Origin: JAWLBY01 sp041687455
GTDB lineage: Bacteria; Pseudomonadota; Gammaproteobacteria; Xanthomonadales; Xanthomonadaceae
Direction of reading: 5' to 3'
Assembly: GCA_041687455.1 (NCBI GenBank)
Contig: JAWLBY010000003.1
Location: 124,001-188,000, forward strand
Length of the DNA: 64,000 nt
Positions 41,492 through 51,100 of the stretch are shown one piece after another (position 1 is the stretch's first letter; each line of letters starts with the position of its first letter). The position numbers and the translations under genes were made by a program. Below the pieces are notes generated by a model. That model was given only the letters and a program-made list of their open reading frames with translations, ran no database searches and had not been told where the DNA came from.

Positions 41492-42928
41492 TCAGCCGCG
41501 ACCGCGGCCGCCGCCACGCGGCCCGCGCGCGCCCGGACCGGCCGGACGCGGGCCACCGCCACGCGGCGCTCCGCCGGCAGGGCGCGGACCGCCGCCGCCA
41601 CGCGGGCCGGCGCCGCGCGGGGCAGCACCACGCGGGGCAGCAGCACCGCGCGGACCGCCCGGTGCCCCCGGCTTGCCGCCGCCGGGACGACCCGCCCCCG
41701 GCCGTGCACCGGCCGGACGGTTGCCGGGCTTGCCGGCGCGCGGCCGCTGCGCCGACGGGCTGGTCGTCGTGACACCTTCCGGCACGTACCACGAGCGGAA
41801 TTCATTCGGGTTGTCGTAGCCCGGGGCGGCGCCACGGCGGCGGCCATCGCCACCGCCCCCCTTGGTGTTCGCCCGTCCGGCCGGCGCGGTCAGCGTATTG
41901 CCGTAGTTGTCCGGCTTCGGCCCGCCGCGTCGCGGCTTGCCCGGTCCGGGCTTGCCGGGCCGACGGCCCGGGCGCGCACTGCGATCGTCGCGCAGGTTGT
42001 CGAATGCACGCAGCTCGCGTGCCTCGTCGTTGCGTTCGTTGCCGGTCCAGGCCTGCTGCTGGCGCGGCGCCGGGCGGTGCTCATAGGCCTTGGCGCGGCG
42101 CTGGCCGATCACCGACTGCAGCGTCAGCACCGGCGCCACCTCGTCGAGTCCGAGCGCACGACGCAGTTCGATGGTCTGTTCTGGCGACAGTTCCTCGCTG
42201 TGGCCGCGGCGCAGGCCGCGCGGCAGCTCGATGCTGCCGTAGCGCACGCGCTTGAGCCGGCTGACCTGGTAGCCGACCGCTTCCCACAGCCGCCGGACCT
42301 CGCGGTTGCGGCCCTCGTGCAGCACGACGCGGAACCAGGCATGGCTGTCGCTGGCGCCGATCCGCTCGATCTCGTCGAACTTGGCGATTCCGTCCTCGAG
42401 CTCGACCCCACGGCGCAGGCGCTGCACCGCTGCGTCGTCGATCTCGCCGTGGATACGGCAGACGTACTCGCGCTCGACCTCGGCCGACGGATGCATCAGC
42501 GCATTGGCCAGATCGCCGTCGGTGGTCAGTAGCAGCAGGCCGGTGGTGTTGATGTCGAGCCGGCCGACCGCGATCCAGCGAGCGCCCTTCAGCGACGGCA
42601 GGCGATCGAACACGGTCGGGCGGCCTTCGGGATCCTCACGCGTGGTCACTTCGCCGTCCGGCTTGTGGTAGACCAGCACGCGCGGCGGCTCGCTCTGCGG
42701 CGTGGCGACGAAGGTGCGGCCGTCCAGCTCGATCCGGTCGCCGCCCTTGACGCTGCTGCCGATCGTGGCGACTTCGCCGTTGACGCGCACCTGGCCGGTG
42801 GAGATTCGCTCCTCCAGCGCGCGGCGCGAGCCGAGGCCGGACTGCGCCAGCACCTTGTGCAGGCGTTCTTCGACGCGGGGGGCAGTGTCGCGCTTCAGCG
42901 AAAGCACGCGGCGGTTGGGGTTGTTCAT
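41492..42928 (-). CDS. rluB: 23S rRNA pseudouridine synthase RluB with long Gly/Arg/Pro-rich tail
   Basis: 478 residues. The ATG at 42928 overlaps the TGA of scpB (ATGA). An N-terminal S4 RNA-binding domain (VEERLHKVLAQSGLGSRRAL) is followed by the RsuA-type catalytic domain with the active-site aspartate in GRLDINTTGLLLLTTDG, EREYVCRIHGEI and HEGRNREVRRLWEAVGYQV. In E. coli the enzyme makes pseudouridine 2605. The core ends near residue 265. The remaining 210 residues are disordered, first basic and Asn/Arg-rich, then almost pure Gly-Arg-Pro-Ala. Such tails in RluB vary widely and may bind RNA. Context scpA-scpB-rluB is conserved in gammaproteobacteria. Confidence 0.92.
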   Translation of the reverse strand: MNNPNRRVLSLKRDTAPRVEERLHKVLAQSGLGSRRALEERISTGQVRVNGEVATIGSSVKGGDRIELDGRTFVATPQSEPPRVLVYHKPDGEVTTREDPEGRPTVFDRLPSLKGARWIAVGRLDINTTGLLLLTTDGDLANALMHPSAEVEREYVCRIHGEIDDAAVQRLRRGVELEDGIAKFDEIERIGASDSHAWFRVVLHEGRNREVRRLWEAVGYQVSRLKRVRYGSIELPRGLRRGHSEELSPEQTIELRRALGLDEVAPVLTLQSVIGQRRAKAYEHRPAPRQQQAWTGNERNDEARELRAFDNLRDDRSARPGRRPGKPGPGKPRRGGPKPDNYGNTLTAPAGRANTKGGGGDGRRRGAAPGYDNPNEFRSWYVPEGVTTTSPSAQRPRAGKPGNRPAGARPGAGRPGGGKPGAPGGPRGAAAPRGAAPRGAGPRGGGGPRPAGGAPRGGGPRPAGPGARGPRGGGRGRG

Positions 42929-43797
42929 GCGTTCTGCTCCGACGATGCGCGGGTGGCATCGTCCGTGGGATCGGTGGTGTCGGGGGTGAGGTCGGAATCG
43001 GCCGCGGCGTGCGGCGAATCGGTGGAGGGGGCGGCGAGCTCGGCGTCCGGGCGCGATGCCTGGTCGCCGTGCTCAATGACGGTGTCGTCGAGGCTGTTGT
43101 CGACGTCTTCTTCGGCGGCGTCGGCTTCGCTGCCGGGTGATTCATCCGCCACGGTGGCGGTGATCGGTTCGCTCGGCGCGGCCGTTGCGTCGTCGACCCG
43201 GCTCGCGACTGCGGCGCCGTCGACGGCGCCCTCGAGCGGCAGTTGCGGCTCCAGGTCGGGCAGCTCGGCAAGTTCAGCCAGCGGCGGCAACTGGTCGAGA
43301 CTCTTCAGGCCGAAGTAGTCGAGGAAGGTCCGCGTCGTGCCGAACAGTGCCGGCTTGCCCGGCACGTCGCGATGGCCGACGACGCGGATCCATTCGCGTT
43401 CTTCCATCGTCTTGATGATGTTGCTGCTGACCGCGACGCCGCGGATCTGCTCGATCTCGCCGCGGGTGATCGGTTGCCGGTATGCGATCAGTGCCAGCGT
43501 TTCGAGCATCGCCCGCGAATAGCGCGTCTGTCGTTCGGTCCACAGGCGGGCCACCCACGGTTGCACTTCGCTGCGCACCTGGAAACGGAAACCCGACGCC
43601 ACCTCGACCAGCTCGATGCCGCGTTGCGGTGCTTCCTCGCGCAGCGCCTCGAGTGCCTTCTCGATGCTGCCGGCCGGTGCCGGCTGCTGCTCGGGAAACA
43701 GTTCCGCGAGCTGGGCCGGCGTCAACGGCGTGTGGCTGGCGAGCAGCGCCGCCTCGACGATGCGGCGAACCAGCGGGGCATCGAGGGTGTCGTCCAT
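42925..43797 (-). CDS. scpB: Segregation and condensation protein ScpB
   Basis: 290 residues. The ATG at 43797 shares its A with the TGA of scpA (TGATG). The tandem winged-helix kleisin-binding part occupies residues 1-185, with VRRIVEAALLASHTPLTPAQ, SGFRFQVRSEVQPWVARLW, YSRAMLETLALIAYRQPITR, VSSNIIKTMEEREWIRVVG and PALFGTTRTFLDYFGLKSLD, all standard for ScpB. The last 100 residues are an acidic, Ala/Thr/Asp-rich unstructured tail. With ScpA and SMC (48183-51680) it forms the condensin complex that compacts and separates chromosomes. Confidence 0.95.
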   Translation of the reverse strand: MDDTLDAPLVRRIVEAALLASHTPLTPAQLAELFPEQQPAPAGSIEKALEALREEAPQRGIELVEVASGFRFQVRSEVQPWVARLWTERQTRYSRAMLETLALIAYRQPITRGEIEQIRGVAVSSNIIKTMEEREWIRVVGHRDVPGKPALFGTTRTFLDYFGLKSLDQLPPLAELAELPDLEPQLPLEGAVDGAAVASRVDDATAAPSEPITATVADESPGSEADAAEEDVDNSLDDTVIEHGDQASRPDAELAAPSTDSPHAAADSDLTPDTTDPTDDATRASSEQNA

Positions 43798-44690
43798 CAG
43801 GTCGGCTCTTCGACGGTGGCGGTGGGATCGCCGGCGGGCTCGTCGTTCATGACGGCCAGCGAGCGCAGGTAGATCGGTGCCAGCGGGGCTTCCTGCACGA
43901 TCTCGACCAGCAGTTCCTTGGCCAGTTCGAGGATCGACAGGAAAGTGACGACGACGCCCAGCCGGCCTTCCTCGGCATTGAACAGCCGGCTCAGCTCATG
44001 GAACTCGCCGTCGCCGAGCGAGCGCAACACGTCGCCCATCCGCTGCCGGACGCTGAGTGCCTCGCGGCGGATGTTGTGCCGTGAGAACAACTCGGCACGC
44101 TTGAACACGTCGCGCAACGCCAGCAGCAATTCGCGCAGGTCGACCTCGGGCGGCACCCGGATCGTGTTCTTGTCCGGCACGAAGGCACTGGCAGCCACCG
44201 TGTCGCGATCGAGTCGCGGCAGGCCATCGATGTCTTCGGCCGCCTTCTTGAAGCGTTCGTATTCCTGCAGCCGGCGAACCAGGTCGGCGCGCGGATCCTC
44301 CTCGCTGCCTTCCTCGCTCGGCGGGCGCGGCAACAGCAAGCGCGATTTTATCTCGGCCAGGATCGCTGCCATCACCAGGTACTCGGCCGCCAGCTCCCAG
44401 CGCAGCTCGGCCATCGCGTCGATGTAGCCCATGTACTGGCGGGTGATCTCGGCCACCGGAATGTCGAGGATGTCGAGGTTCTGCCGGCGGATCAGGTACA
44501 GCAGCAGGTCGAGCGGCCCTTCGAACGACTCTAGGATGACTTCGAGCGCATCCGGCGGAATGTACAGGTCCTGCGGAATCTCGAGCACCGGCAGGCCACG
44601 GACCAGCGCCAGCGGCATTTCCTGCTGCTGCGGCGCGGTCGCTGGCCGGTTCGGTGGTTGGACGGCGTCGTGCGCCGGGTCCGGGCTCAT
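43797..44690 (-). CDS. scpA: Segregation and condensation protein ScpA (kleisin)
   Basis: 297 residues. The core begins at ILESFEGPLDLLLYLIRRQN, with VAEITRQYMGYIDAM, LAAEYLVMAAILAEIKSRLL and RRLQEYERFKKAAEDIDGL forming the N-terminal SMC-neck-binding domain. The C-terminal winged helix includes VVVTFLSILELAKELLVEI and EAPLAPIYLR. About 45 extra residues, Pro/Gln-rich, precede the core; a later start at an internal Met is possible. It is the first gene of the scpA-scpB-rluB operon with stop/start overlaps. The 182 bp upstream to yciO show no gene. Confidence 0.93.
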   Translation of the reverse strand: MSPDPAHDAVQPPNRPATAPQQQEMPLALVRGLPVLEIPQDLYIPPDALEVILESFEGPLDLLLYLIRRQNLDILDIPVAEITRQYMGYIDAMAELRWELAAEYLVMAAILAEIKSRLLLPRPPSEEGSEEDPRADLVRRLQEYERFKKAAEDIDGLPRLDRDTVAASAFVPDKNTIRVPPEVDLRELLLALRDVFKRAELFSRHNIRREALSVRQRMGDVLRSLGDGEFHELSRLFNAEEGRLGVVVTFLSILELAKELLVEIVQEAPLAPIYLRSLAVMNDEPAGDPTATVEEPT

Positions 44691-44872
44691 CGGGTCGTTT
44701 CGGTTTTGCGTGGCGGCGACGGGGTCGACCGTGGCGCGTCATCAGGCTCGCGGTTTGCGGGTAGGTCCGGGGCGGGTGCTCGCGGCGCGAACTGCGTGCG
44801 CGATACCGCCGGTGCTCGATTGCTGCTCGTGTCGTTCGCCTTGCCGGGCTTCAGTGGCCCGCCACGGGTGTT

Positions 44873-45490
44873 TCAGTCCAACTGCAGTGGTTGCCATCCT
44901 GGCCGCGTCAGTTGCGGTGCATCGCCGGTCAGATCGATCACGTTGGTCGGGCCGGGTGGGCAGTCGTCGGCGTCCAGCATCAGATCGACCTGTCGCAACA
45001 TCCGTTCGGCGACCGCTTCCGCTTCGTGGTTGTCCAGCTCCTCGCCGGGCAGCGACAGGCTGGTCGACAGCAGCGGGGCGTCGATCATCTCCAGCAGCGC
45101 GTGCAGGACGGCGTGCTGCGGAATCCGACAGCCGATCGTGCGACGCTTGGCCTGCTTGAGTCGTTTCGGAAGCCCGGCACCGGGCGGCAGGATGTAGGTG
45201 TACGGCCCCGGTCCCAGCGACTTGATCAGACGGAAGGCCTGATCGTCGAGCCTGGCGAGATTGCCTACATCGCTCAGCCCGCGACAGAGTACGGTGAACG
45301 GGTGACGCGTGTCCAGTCGGCGCATCCGGATCGCCCGTTCCTCGGCCTGCCGCGCTTCGAGCGTCCAGGCCAGCAGGTAGCCGGCATCGGACGGCAGCAC
45401 GGCCAGCGCACCGGCGTTGAGCCGCTCGGCCGCGATGCGCAGCGGACGCGGCGCCGGATGCGCCGGGTGGATCGGGAGACGTTCACTCAT
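44873..45490 (-). CDS. yciO: YciO-type YrdC/Sua5-superfamily protein
   Basis: 205 residues from the ATG at 45490, the same length as E. coli YciO. It matches that protein along its length: IHPAHPAPR near the start, LPSDAGYLLAWTLEAR, RHPFTVLCRGLSDVGNLA, GPYTYILPPGAGLPKRLKQA, KRRTIGCRIP, LLSTSLSLPGEELDNHEAEA and PTNVIDLTGDAP. The superfamily makes threonylcarbamoyl-AMP for tRNA t6A, but YciO does not replace TsaC fully in E. coli, so its physiological role is unsettled. It lies upstream of scpA in the same orientation and divergent from yciI, a conserved neighbourhood. Confidence 0.9.
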   Translation of the reverse strand: MSERLPIHPAHPAPRPLRIAAERLNAGALAVLPSDAGYLLAWTLEARQAEERAIRMRRLDTRHPFTVLCRGLSDVGNLARLDDQAFRLIKSLGPGPYTYILPPGAGLPKRLKQAKRRTIGCRIPQHAVLHALLEMIDAPLLSTSLSLPGEELDNHEAEAVAERMLRQVDLMLDADDCPPGPTNVIDLTGDAPQLTRPGWQPLQLD

Positions 45491-45622
45491 GCCTGCATCC
45501 TGCAGCGGGCGATCCAGCGGACCGGGCGTTCGTTTGCGCGCAAAGCTCGGCGCCAACCGGCGTGGCGGTGGCACGGCCGGCCGTCTATCATGCCCGGCCT
45601 TTACGGTTTCGAACACCAGACC

Positions 45623-45922
45623 ATGTGGTACGTGATCATCGGCCGCGACGCCGAGCATGCCCTGGAACGCCGGTTGCAGGCGCGTCCGCAGCACCTGCAG
45701 CGGCTCGAGGCGCTGCGCGACGCCGGCCGGCTGCTGCTGGCCGGCCCGCTGCCGGCGATCGATGCGACGGATCCCGGTCCGGCCGGGTTCGTCGGCAGCC
45801 TGATCGTTGCCGAGTTCGATTCGCTCGAACAGGCGCGGCAATGGGCCGACGACGACCCGTACTGCGCGGCCGGCGTCTACGCGTCGACTGAAGTGCTGCC
45901 GTTCCGCAAGGTGCTGCCGTGA
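45623..45922 (+). CDS. yciI: YciI family protein
   Basis: 99 residues from the ATG at 45623. It matches E. coli YciI throughout: MWYVIIGRDAEHALERRLQA, RPQHLQRLEALRDAGRLLLA, GPLPAIDATDPGPAGFVGSL, IVAEFDSLEQARQWADDDPY and CAAGVYASTEVLPFRKVLP. It keeps the His (RPQHL) and Asp proposed as the active-site pair of this ferredoxin-like fold family. The enzymatic function is not established. Its TGA overlaps the GTG of bolA (GTGA). A TCTATCAT run at 45584-45591 may contain the -10 of the operon. The septation gene yciB, often upstream in related bacteria, is absent here. Confidence 0.92.
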   Translation: MWYVIIGRDAEHALERRLQARPQHLQRLEALRDAGRLLLAGPLPAIDATDPGPAGFVGSLIVAEFDSLEQARQWADDDPYCAAGVYASTEVLPFRKVLP

Positions 45923-46212
45923 GCGCCGTCGGCGATCGCGCCACCCGCGAGGCCAGGATCCGTGCCGCGCTGGAAACCCTGGCGCCGCTGCGCATCGCGC
46001 TGATCGACGAGAGCCACAAGCATGTCGGCCACGCCGGTGCGCGCGACGGTCGCGGTCATTTCGCAGTGGAGATCGTCAGCGCTGCGTTCGAAGGCGAATT
46101 GCCGCTGGCACGTCATCGGCGCGTGTTTGCCGCGCTCGGCCGGCTGATGGAAACCGATATTCACGCACTGAGCCTGAAGACCCTGAGCCCGCGGGAGGCC
46201 GGCATCCGATGA
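45919..46212 (+). CDS. bolA: BolA family transcription/iron-sulfur regulator
   Basis: 97 residues from the GTG at 45919. The class II KH-like fold is complete: RIRAALETLAPLRIALIDES, the loop KHVGHAGARDGRGHFAVEI with histidines that in the family help hold a [2Fe-2S] cluster with a monothiol glutaredoxin, GELPLARHRRVFAALGRLME and DIHALSLKTLSP. The C-terminal DIHALSLKTLSP form is that of BolA proper and not IbaG. It overlaps both yciI and the PPIase gene, so all three are one transcript. Confidence 0.92.
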   Translation: MSAVGDRATREARIRAALETLAPLRIALIDESHKHVGHAGARDGRGHFAVEIVSAAFEGELPLARHRRVFAALGRLMETDIHALSLKTLSPREAGIR

Positions 46213-47087
46213 AAGCAATCGACAAATCCGTGCAACGATTCGATGCGTTCGGCCGCGCGGCAATGTTCGCGCCGCTCCTGCTGCTGGCTGCCTGTGGCGC
46301 GGCGCCGGAGGTCGACAGCGGTGCGCGTGCGCTGGTCGCAGCGCCCGACGGCCCGCTGGTCGCCAGCGTCAACGGCGAGACCGTCACCGAGCCGGTGTTG
46401 ATGGTCTATGCGCGAGGTCACGGGCTCGATCCTGCCGATCCGGCCGAGCGCCAGAAGGCGCTCGACAGCCTGATCGAGAACATCCTGCTGGCCCAGCACG
46501 GCATCGAGACCGGCGTTGCTTCAAAGCCCGAGGTGCAGGCCGAGCTGGCGCTGGTCCGGATGCAGCAGTTGGCCGGCCGCACGATGTCGACGCTGCGCAG
46601 CTCGCTGACGATCACCGACGAGCAGGTCGCGGAGTTCTACAGCGAGGAAGCGCGACGCGCCGGCGACACCGAATGGCGGTTGCAGCACCTGCTGTTTGCC
46701 GATCGCGCACAGGCCGAGGCGGCGCTGGCGCAGGCGCTCGAGCCGGGGGCGGACTTCGATCGGCTGATCGAGCAATTCACCGGTGTGGCGCGGCAGGCAA
46801 AGACCCTCGACTGGGGCCACGCGATGCAGTTGCCGGACGAACTTGTCGGTGCGGCGCGGCAGCTCACGCCGGGCCAGGTTGCGCCGGTCGTGATCGAGAC
46901 CAGTTTCGGCTGGCACGTGGTGCGGCTGCTCGAACAGCGGCCGTTCACGCCGCCGCCGCTGCAGCAGGTCGAGGCCGGTGCGCGGCGGCAATTGATCGAG
47001 CGCGCGATCGCCGATCAGGTGGCAGCGCTGAAGGCCAAGGCGCAGATCGCCGCGCCGGGCAGCACGACGGCGCCGTCCGGCAATTGA
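46209..47087 (+). CDS. Parvulin-type peptidyl-prolyl isomerase lipoprotein
   Basis: 292 residues. The ATG at 46209 lies in the bolA stop codon (ATGA). The signal peptide has lipobox LLAAC (Cys about residue 29), so it is probably anchored to a membrane facing the periplasm. A SurA/PrsA-like N-terminal helical chaperone segment (VASVNGETVTEPVLMVYARG, ERQKALDSLIENILLAQHGI) precedes one parvulin (PpiC/rotamase) domain with EWRLQHLLFADRAQAEAALA, DFDRLIEQFTG, ELVGAARQLTPGQVAPVVIE and TSFGWHVVRLLEQRP. It probably helps fold outer-membrane or secreted proteins. The order yciI-bolA-ppi is conserved in related bacteria. Confidence 0.9.
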   Translation: MKAIDKSVQRFDAFGRAAMFAPLLLLAACGAAPEVDSGARALVAAPDGPLVASVNGETVTEPVLMVYARGHGLDPADPAERQKALDSLIENILLAQHGIETGVASKPEVQAELALVRMQQLAGRTMSTLRSSLTITDEQVAEFYSEEARRAGDTEWRLQHLLFADRAQAEAALAQALEPGADFDRLIEQFTGVARQAKTLDWGHAMQLPDELVGAARQLTPGQVAPVVIETSFGWHVVRLLEQRPFTPPPLQQVEAGARRQLIERAIADQVAALKAKAQIAAPGSTTAPSGN

Positions 47088-47091
47088 TCGA

Positions 47092-47123
47092 TGTGCCGGG
47101 CCCGGATCGCCGGGCCCGGCACA
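47092..47123. terminator. Bidirectional hairpin terminator between convergent genes
   Basis: A perfect 14-bp stem (TGTGCCGGGCCCGG / CCGGGCCCGGCACA) with loop ATCG sits between the stop of the PPIase gene (47087) and the stop of the minus-strand gene (47129). There is no long T-tract on either side. Its exact symmetry and position suggest it ends both transcripts. Confidence 0.75.
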
Positions 47124-47128
47124 CAACC

Positions 47129-47902
47129 TCAGCGTTCGTCCTCGAGTCGGGCGAGATTGGCGTCGATCCGCTTGCGGTCACTGGTCAGCAGCACCAGCGA
47201 TGTCGCGTCGAGCTCATGTCGGCGGTCGGCACTGGTCCGCCCGCGCGGATCCGGCGACAGCAGGTTGCCGCCGACGATCACGCGGTCACCGACATTCAGC
47301 CGCAGCGGTGCGCGCGGACTGAACGGATCGAAGTCGAGCTTGTCGGTGTTGACCGCGAACTCGACGCCGCCGCTTTCGAGCCATATCTCGCGCTCGCGCG
47401 GATCGATCGAGGCGACCGTGCCGATGATGCGCGTGTTGGCATCGGCGATCGGCACCAGCATCTCGTACGACTGGATCGTCGCGGCCCGGCCAGGGATCGG
47501 CGCGTAGTACAGCCGATTCGTGTGGCTGGCCAGCACCGTCTGCGCGTCGATGCTGCGGCGGGTCGTCCAGTTGTCGTCGATCCGGCCCTGAACCGTGACG
47601 CGCTGGCCTTCGAGGCTGCGGTAATCACGCTCGTACCAGTCCCAGTCGTTCATCTGCACGGTCACGTTGCCGGTGCCGTAGTCGAGCACGAAGCCGTCCG
47701 GGTGTGCTTCGACGACCCGCCCGGTGAGCGTGATGAACGAGCCCTCGGGCGCCGAGCGCAGCCGGGCGCTCTCGCGCGGAATCACCCGTTCTTCGCTTTG
47801 CCGCAACGTGCTGCGCTCGTCGTAACTGCGGGTGCTCTGCGCCGCCGCCGGCAATGCGACGAGCGAGCTGACCGCGATGGCGAACAAGGTCTTCCTGATC
47901 AT
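47129..47902 (-). CDS. Periplasmic OB-fold (BOF-like) protein
   Basis: 257 residues from the ATG at 47902, with GGGAGG 9 bases upstream. The signal peptide is TLFAIAVSSLVALPAAAQ. Two beta-rich segments have the bacterial OB-fold pattern: residues 55-115 (FITLTGRVVEAHPDGFVLDY, VTVQMNDWDWYERDY, GQRVTVQGRIDD) and about 150-220 (TRIIGTVASIDPREREIWLE, VEFAVNTDKLDFDP, VGDRVIVGGNLLSPDP). The C-terminus is short and charged. BOF-type proteins bind small ligands or cations in the periplasm. I cannot name a closer family. It is monocistronic and shares a terminator with the PPIase operon. Confidence 0.6.
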   Translation of the reverse strand: MIRKTLFAIAVSSLVALPAAAQSTRSYDERSTLRQSEERVIPRESARLRSAPEGSFITLTGRVVEAHPDGFVLDYGTGNVTVQMNDWDWYERDYRSLEGQRVTVQGRIDDNWTTRRSIDAQTVLASHTNRLYYAPIPGRAATIQSYEMLVPIADANTRIIGTVASIDPREREIWLESGGVEFAVNTDKLDFDPFSPRAPLRLNVGDRVIVGGNLLSPDPRGRTSADRRHELDATSLVLLTSDRKRIDANLARLEDER

Positions 47903-48111
47903 GCGAAAAACCTCCCTCTTCAGTCTGACGGATACGGATGAGCGCCCTCGTCGGGGGCCTCGTTGCCAGTCTGGTTGGCGGGTTTCCGCCAAGCAATCGG
48001 GGCTTTTCGAGGCCGTTCACGCGTATCCGGAAACGGTCTCGGCGATACTGCCGAGGCCCGCCGTCGGCGTCCCGCGGACGGCCCGAGCCGGCCCGGCCGT
48101 GCGCGGCGACG

Positions 48112-48119
48112 TGTAGAAT
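48112..48119 (+). promoter_or_regulatory. Possible extended -10 element upstream of smc
   Basis: TGTAGAAT lies 63 bases before the smc start codon in an otherwise very GC-rich leader. It has the TG extension and a -10-like TAGAAT. No good -35 is visible at 16-18 bp upstream. A similar TAGAAT is found at 61056-61061 before yebC. Confidence 0.3.
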
Positions 48120-48182
48120 CGCCGGCCCGAGCGCGGCGGCGCTCGGCGGCTGTGCCCCGACCGTTCGGACTCCCTGTCTCCC

Positions 48183-51100
48183 ATGCGCCTGACGACGATC
48201 AAGCTCTCCGGCTTCAAGTCCTTCGTCGACCCGACGACGCTGCATCTGCCGACCAACATGACCGGCGTGGTCGGTCCGAACGGCTGCGGCAAGTCGAACA
48301 TCATCGACGCGGTGCGCTGGGTGATGGGCGAAAGCTCGGCGAGCCGCCTGCGCGGCGACAATCTGACCGACGTGATCTTCTCGGGCTCGTCGGCACGCAA
48401 ACCGGTCGGCCAGGCCACGGTCGAGCTGATCTTCGACAACTCCGACGGCACGGTGGTCGGCGAGTACGCCCGCTACAACGAGATTTCGGTCAAGCGCTCG
48501 GTCAGTCGCGACGGCAATTCGGCCTATTACCTGAACGGCTCGCGCTGCCGTCGGCGCGACATCACCGACCTGTTCCTCGGTACCGGCCTCGGCCCGCGCA
48601 GTTACTCGATCATCGAGCAGGGCATGATCTCGCAGATCATCGAGGCCCGACCCGAGGATCTGCGGGTGTTCCTGGAAGAGGCCGCCGGGATTTCCAAGTA
48701 CAAGGAACGCCGGCGCGAGACTGAAACCCGCATTCGGCATACGCGTGAGAATCTCGATCGGCTCGGCGACTTGCGCGAGGAGATCGACAAGCAGCTCGAG
48801 CATCTGAAGCGGCAGGCCCGCCAGGCCGAGCAGTACCAGGCGCTGAAGGCCGAACAGCGGGAAAAGGACGCGCAACTGAAGGCGCTCGAATTCCAGCGCG
48901 TCGAGCGCGACCTGCGCCGGCAGCGCGAAGCGGTCGGCGAGAGCGAGGTCAAGCTGGAGGCGCTGATCGCCGACCAGCGCCATGCCGAAGCGCAGATCGA
49001 GACCTGCCGCAGCCAGCAGGTCGACGCGCAGGAACGGCTCAACGCAGTGCAGGCCGACAGCTACCGGGTCGGCGCCGAGATCGCCCGGATCGAGCAGCAG
49101 ATCCAGCATCAGCGGGAGCTGTCCAGCCGTCTGCAGCGGGCCCGCGACGAAGCGACCAGCAACCTGCAGGAGATCGACGGCCACATTGCCGGCGACCGGC
49201 TGCAGATCGACCAGTTGCAGCAGGCGATCGAACAGGCCGAACCGCGCCTGGAAGCGCTGCAGGAAGAAGAACTGACCCGCAGCGACGCGCTGCAGCACGC
49301 CGAGGCCGCGCTGACCCAGTGGCAGCGCGAGTGGGATGCGTATTCGAGCGCACAGGCCGAGGCCAGTCGCGGTGCCGACGTCGGCCGGGCCCGGATCGAA
49401 CTGCTCGAACGGCAGGCGCAGGAGGCCGGCGCGCGTCGCGACGCGCTGCTCGGCGAGCGGGCCGCGCTCGACGTCGAGGCACTGTCCAGCGCGCTCGAAG
49501 GCATGCAGCAGGAACACGACCTGCAGCGCGAGCGCGTCGATGCACTCGGCCTCGATCTCGAAACGCGCAAGCAGGCGGTTGCGGACCTGCAGGAAACGCA
49601 GCGCAGCAAGCAGGCCGAGCTGGCCGAAAGCCGCAAGACGGCGCAGGCCGCACGCGGCCGGCTGGCGTCGCTCGAAGCCCTGCAGCATGCCGCACTCGGC
49701 CAGGAGAAAGGCGCCGGGCTCGAATGGCTGCGGGCGCAGGGACTGGCCGGCGCGCCGCGCCTGGGGGAATTGCTGCAGGTCGAGCCGGGCTGGGAATCGG
49801 CAGTCGAGACCGTGCTCGGCAGTCTGCTCGAGGCGGCCGCGGTCGAGGCTCCGGCCGACTGGTTCGAGCCGGCACTGGAACTGCGGAACGGCAGGCTGTC
49901 ACTGATCGCGAGCGAACAGTCCGCGATCGACGTGCCACCCGGTTCGCTGGCGGCCAGGGTCACGGGTCCGGCGGCCGCAATGCGGCTGCTGGCGGCGGTC
50001 GATGCACTGGAGTCGGTCGGCGACGCCCGCGCCCGGGTCGACGGCGCCGAGCGTCCGGGCATCACCCGCGACGGTGAGTGGGTCGGCCCCGGCTGGTGGC
50101 GGCTGATCCGTTCCGGTGACGCCCAGCGCGGTGCGCTGGCGCGCGAGCGCGAGATCCAGTTGCTGCGCGTCGAGATCGAACAGCTCGCCCAGCGCGAGGC
50201 AGAGCTGAACGCCGAGCTGGCCGAGCTGCGCTCGCGGCTGCTGGAAGCCGAGCAGCACCGCGAAGACGCCCAGCGCAGCCTGTACCTTGCGCACCGCAGC
50301 GTGTCCGAACTCGGCGGCCAGTTGCAGAGTCAGCGTGGCAAGCTCGAATCGGCGCAGACGCGGCTGACGCGGATCGACAGCGAATTGGCCCAGCTCGCCG
50401 ATGCGGTCGAGACGGCGCAGCGCGGCGCCCGTGAGGCGCGTTCGACGCTGGAACTGGCGGTCGAGCGGATGGGCGAGCTCGAGGAGCAGCGCCTGCAACT
50501 CGATGGCGGCCGGCAGCGCTTGATCGAACAGCGCGAGGCGGTCCGCGCCGCGGCCCGCGAGGCTCGCGACAGCGGCCACCAGTTGGCGCTGCAGGTCGAG
50601 TCGCAGCGCGCCCGGCTGCAGTCATTGACGCAGCAGCTCGGGCGGCTGAGCCAGCAGCGCGAGCAACTGCGGGCGCGGCAGGGCGAACTGGCCGCGCAGC
50701 TCGCCGGTGGCGACGAACCGATCGAGCAACTGCAGCGCGAACGGCAGACCGCGCTCGAGCAGCGTGTGCTGGTCGAGAAGGAGCTGGCCGGTGCCCGCTC
50801 GGCGGTCGAGGCGATCGACGCCGAGCTGCGTCGCTACGAGCAACAGCGCCAGCGCGCCGACCAGCAGGCGCTGGCCTTGCGCGAGTCGCTGCAGGGCCTG
50901 CGGCTCGAGGAGCAGGCGCTGGCGCTGCGTGCCGAGGGGCTGGCAGCGGCGGTGGCCGAGGCCGGCATGCAGTTCGACGAAGTCATCGCCGGCCTGCCTG
51001 CCGAGGCCGACATGGCGCGCTGGCAGCAGTCGCTGATCGAGATCGAAGCGAAGATCCGTCGCCTCGAACCGGTCAACCTGGCCGCGATCCAGGAGTACGG

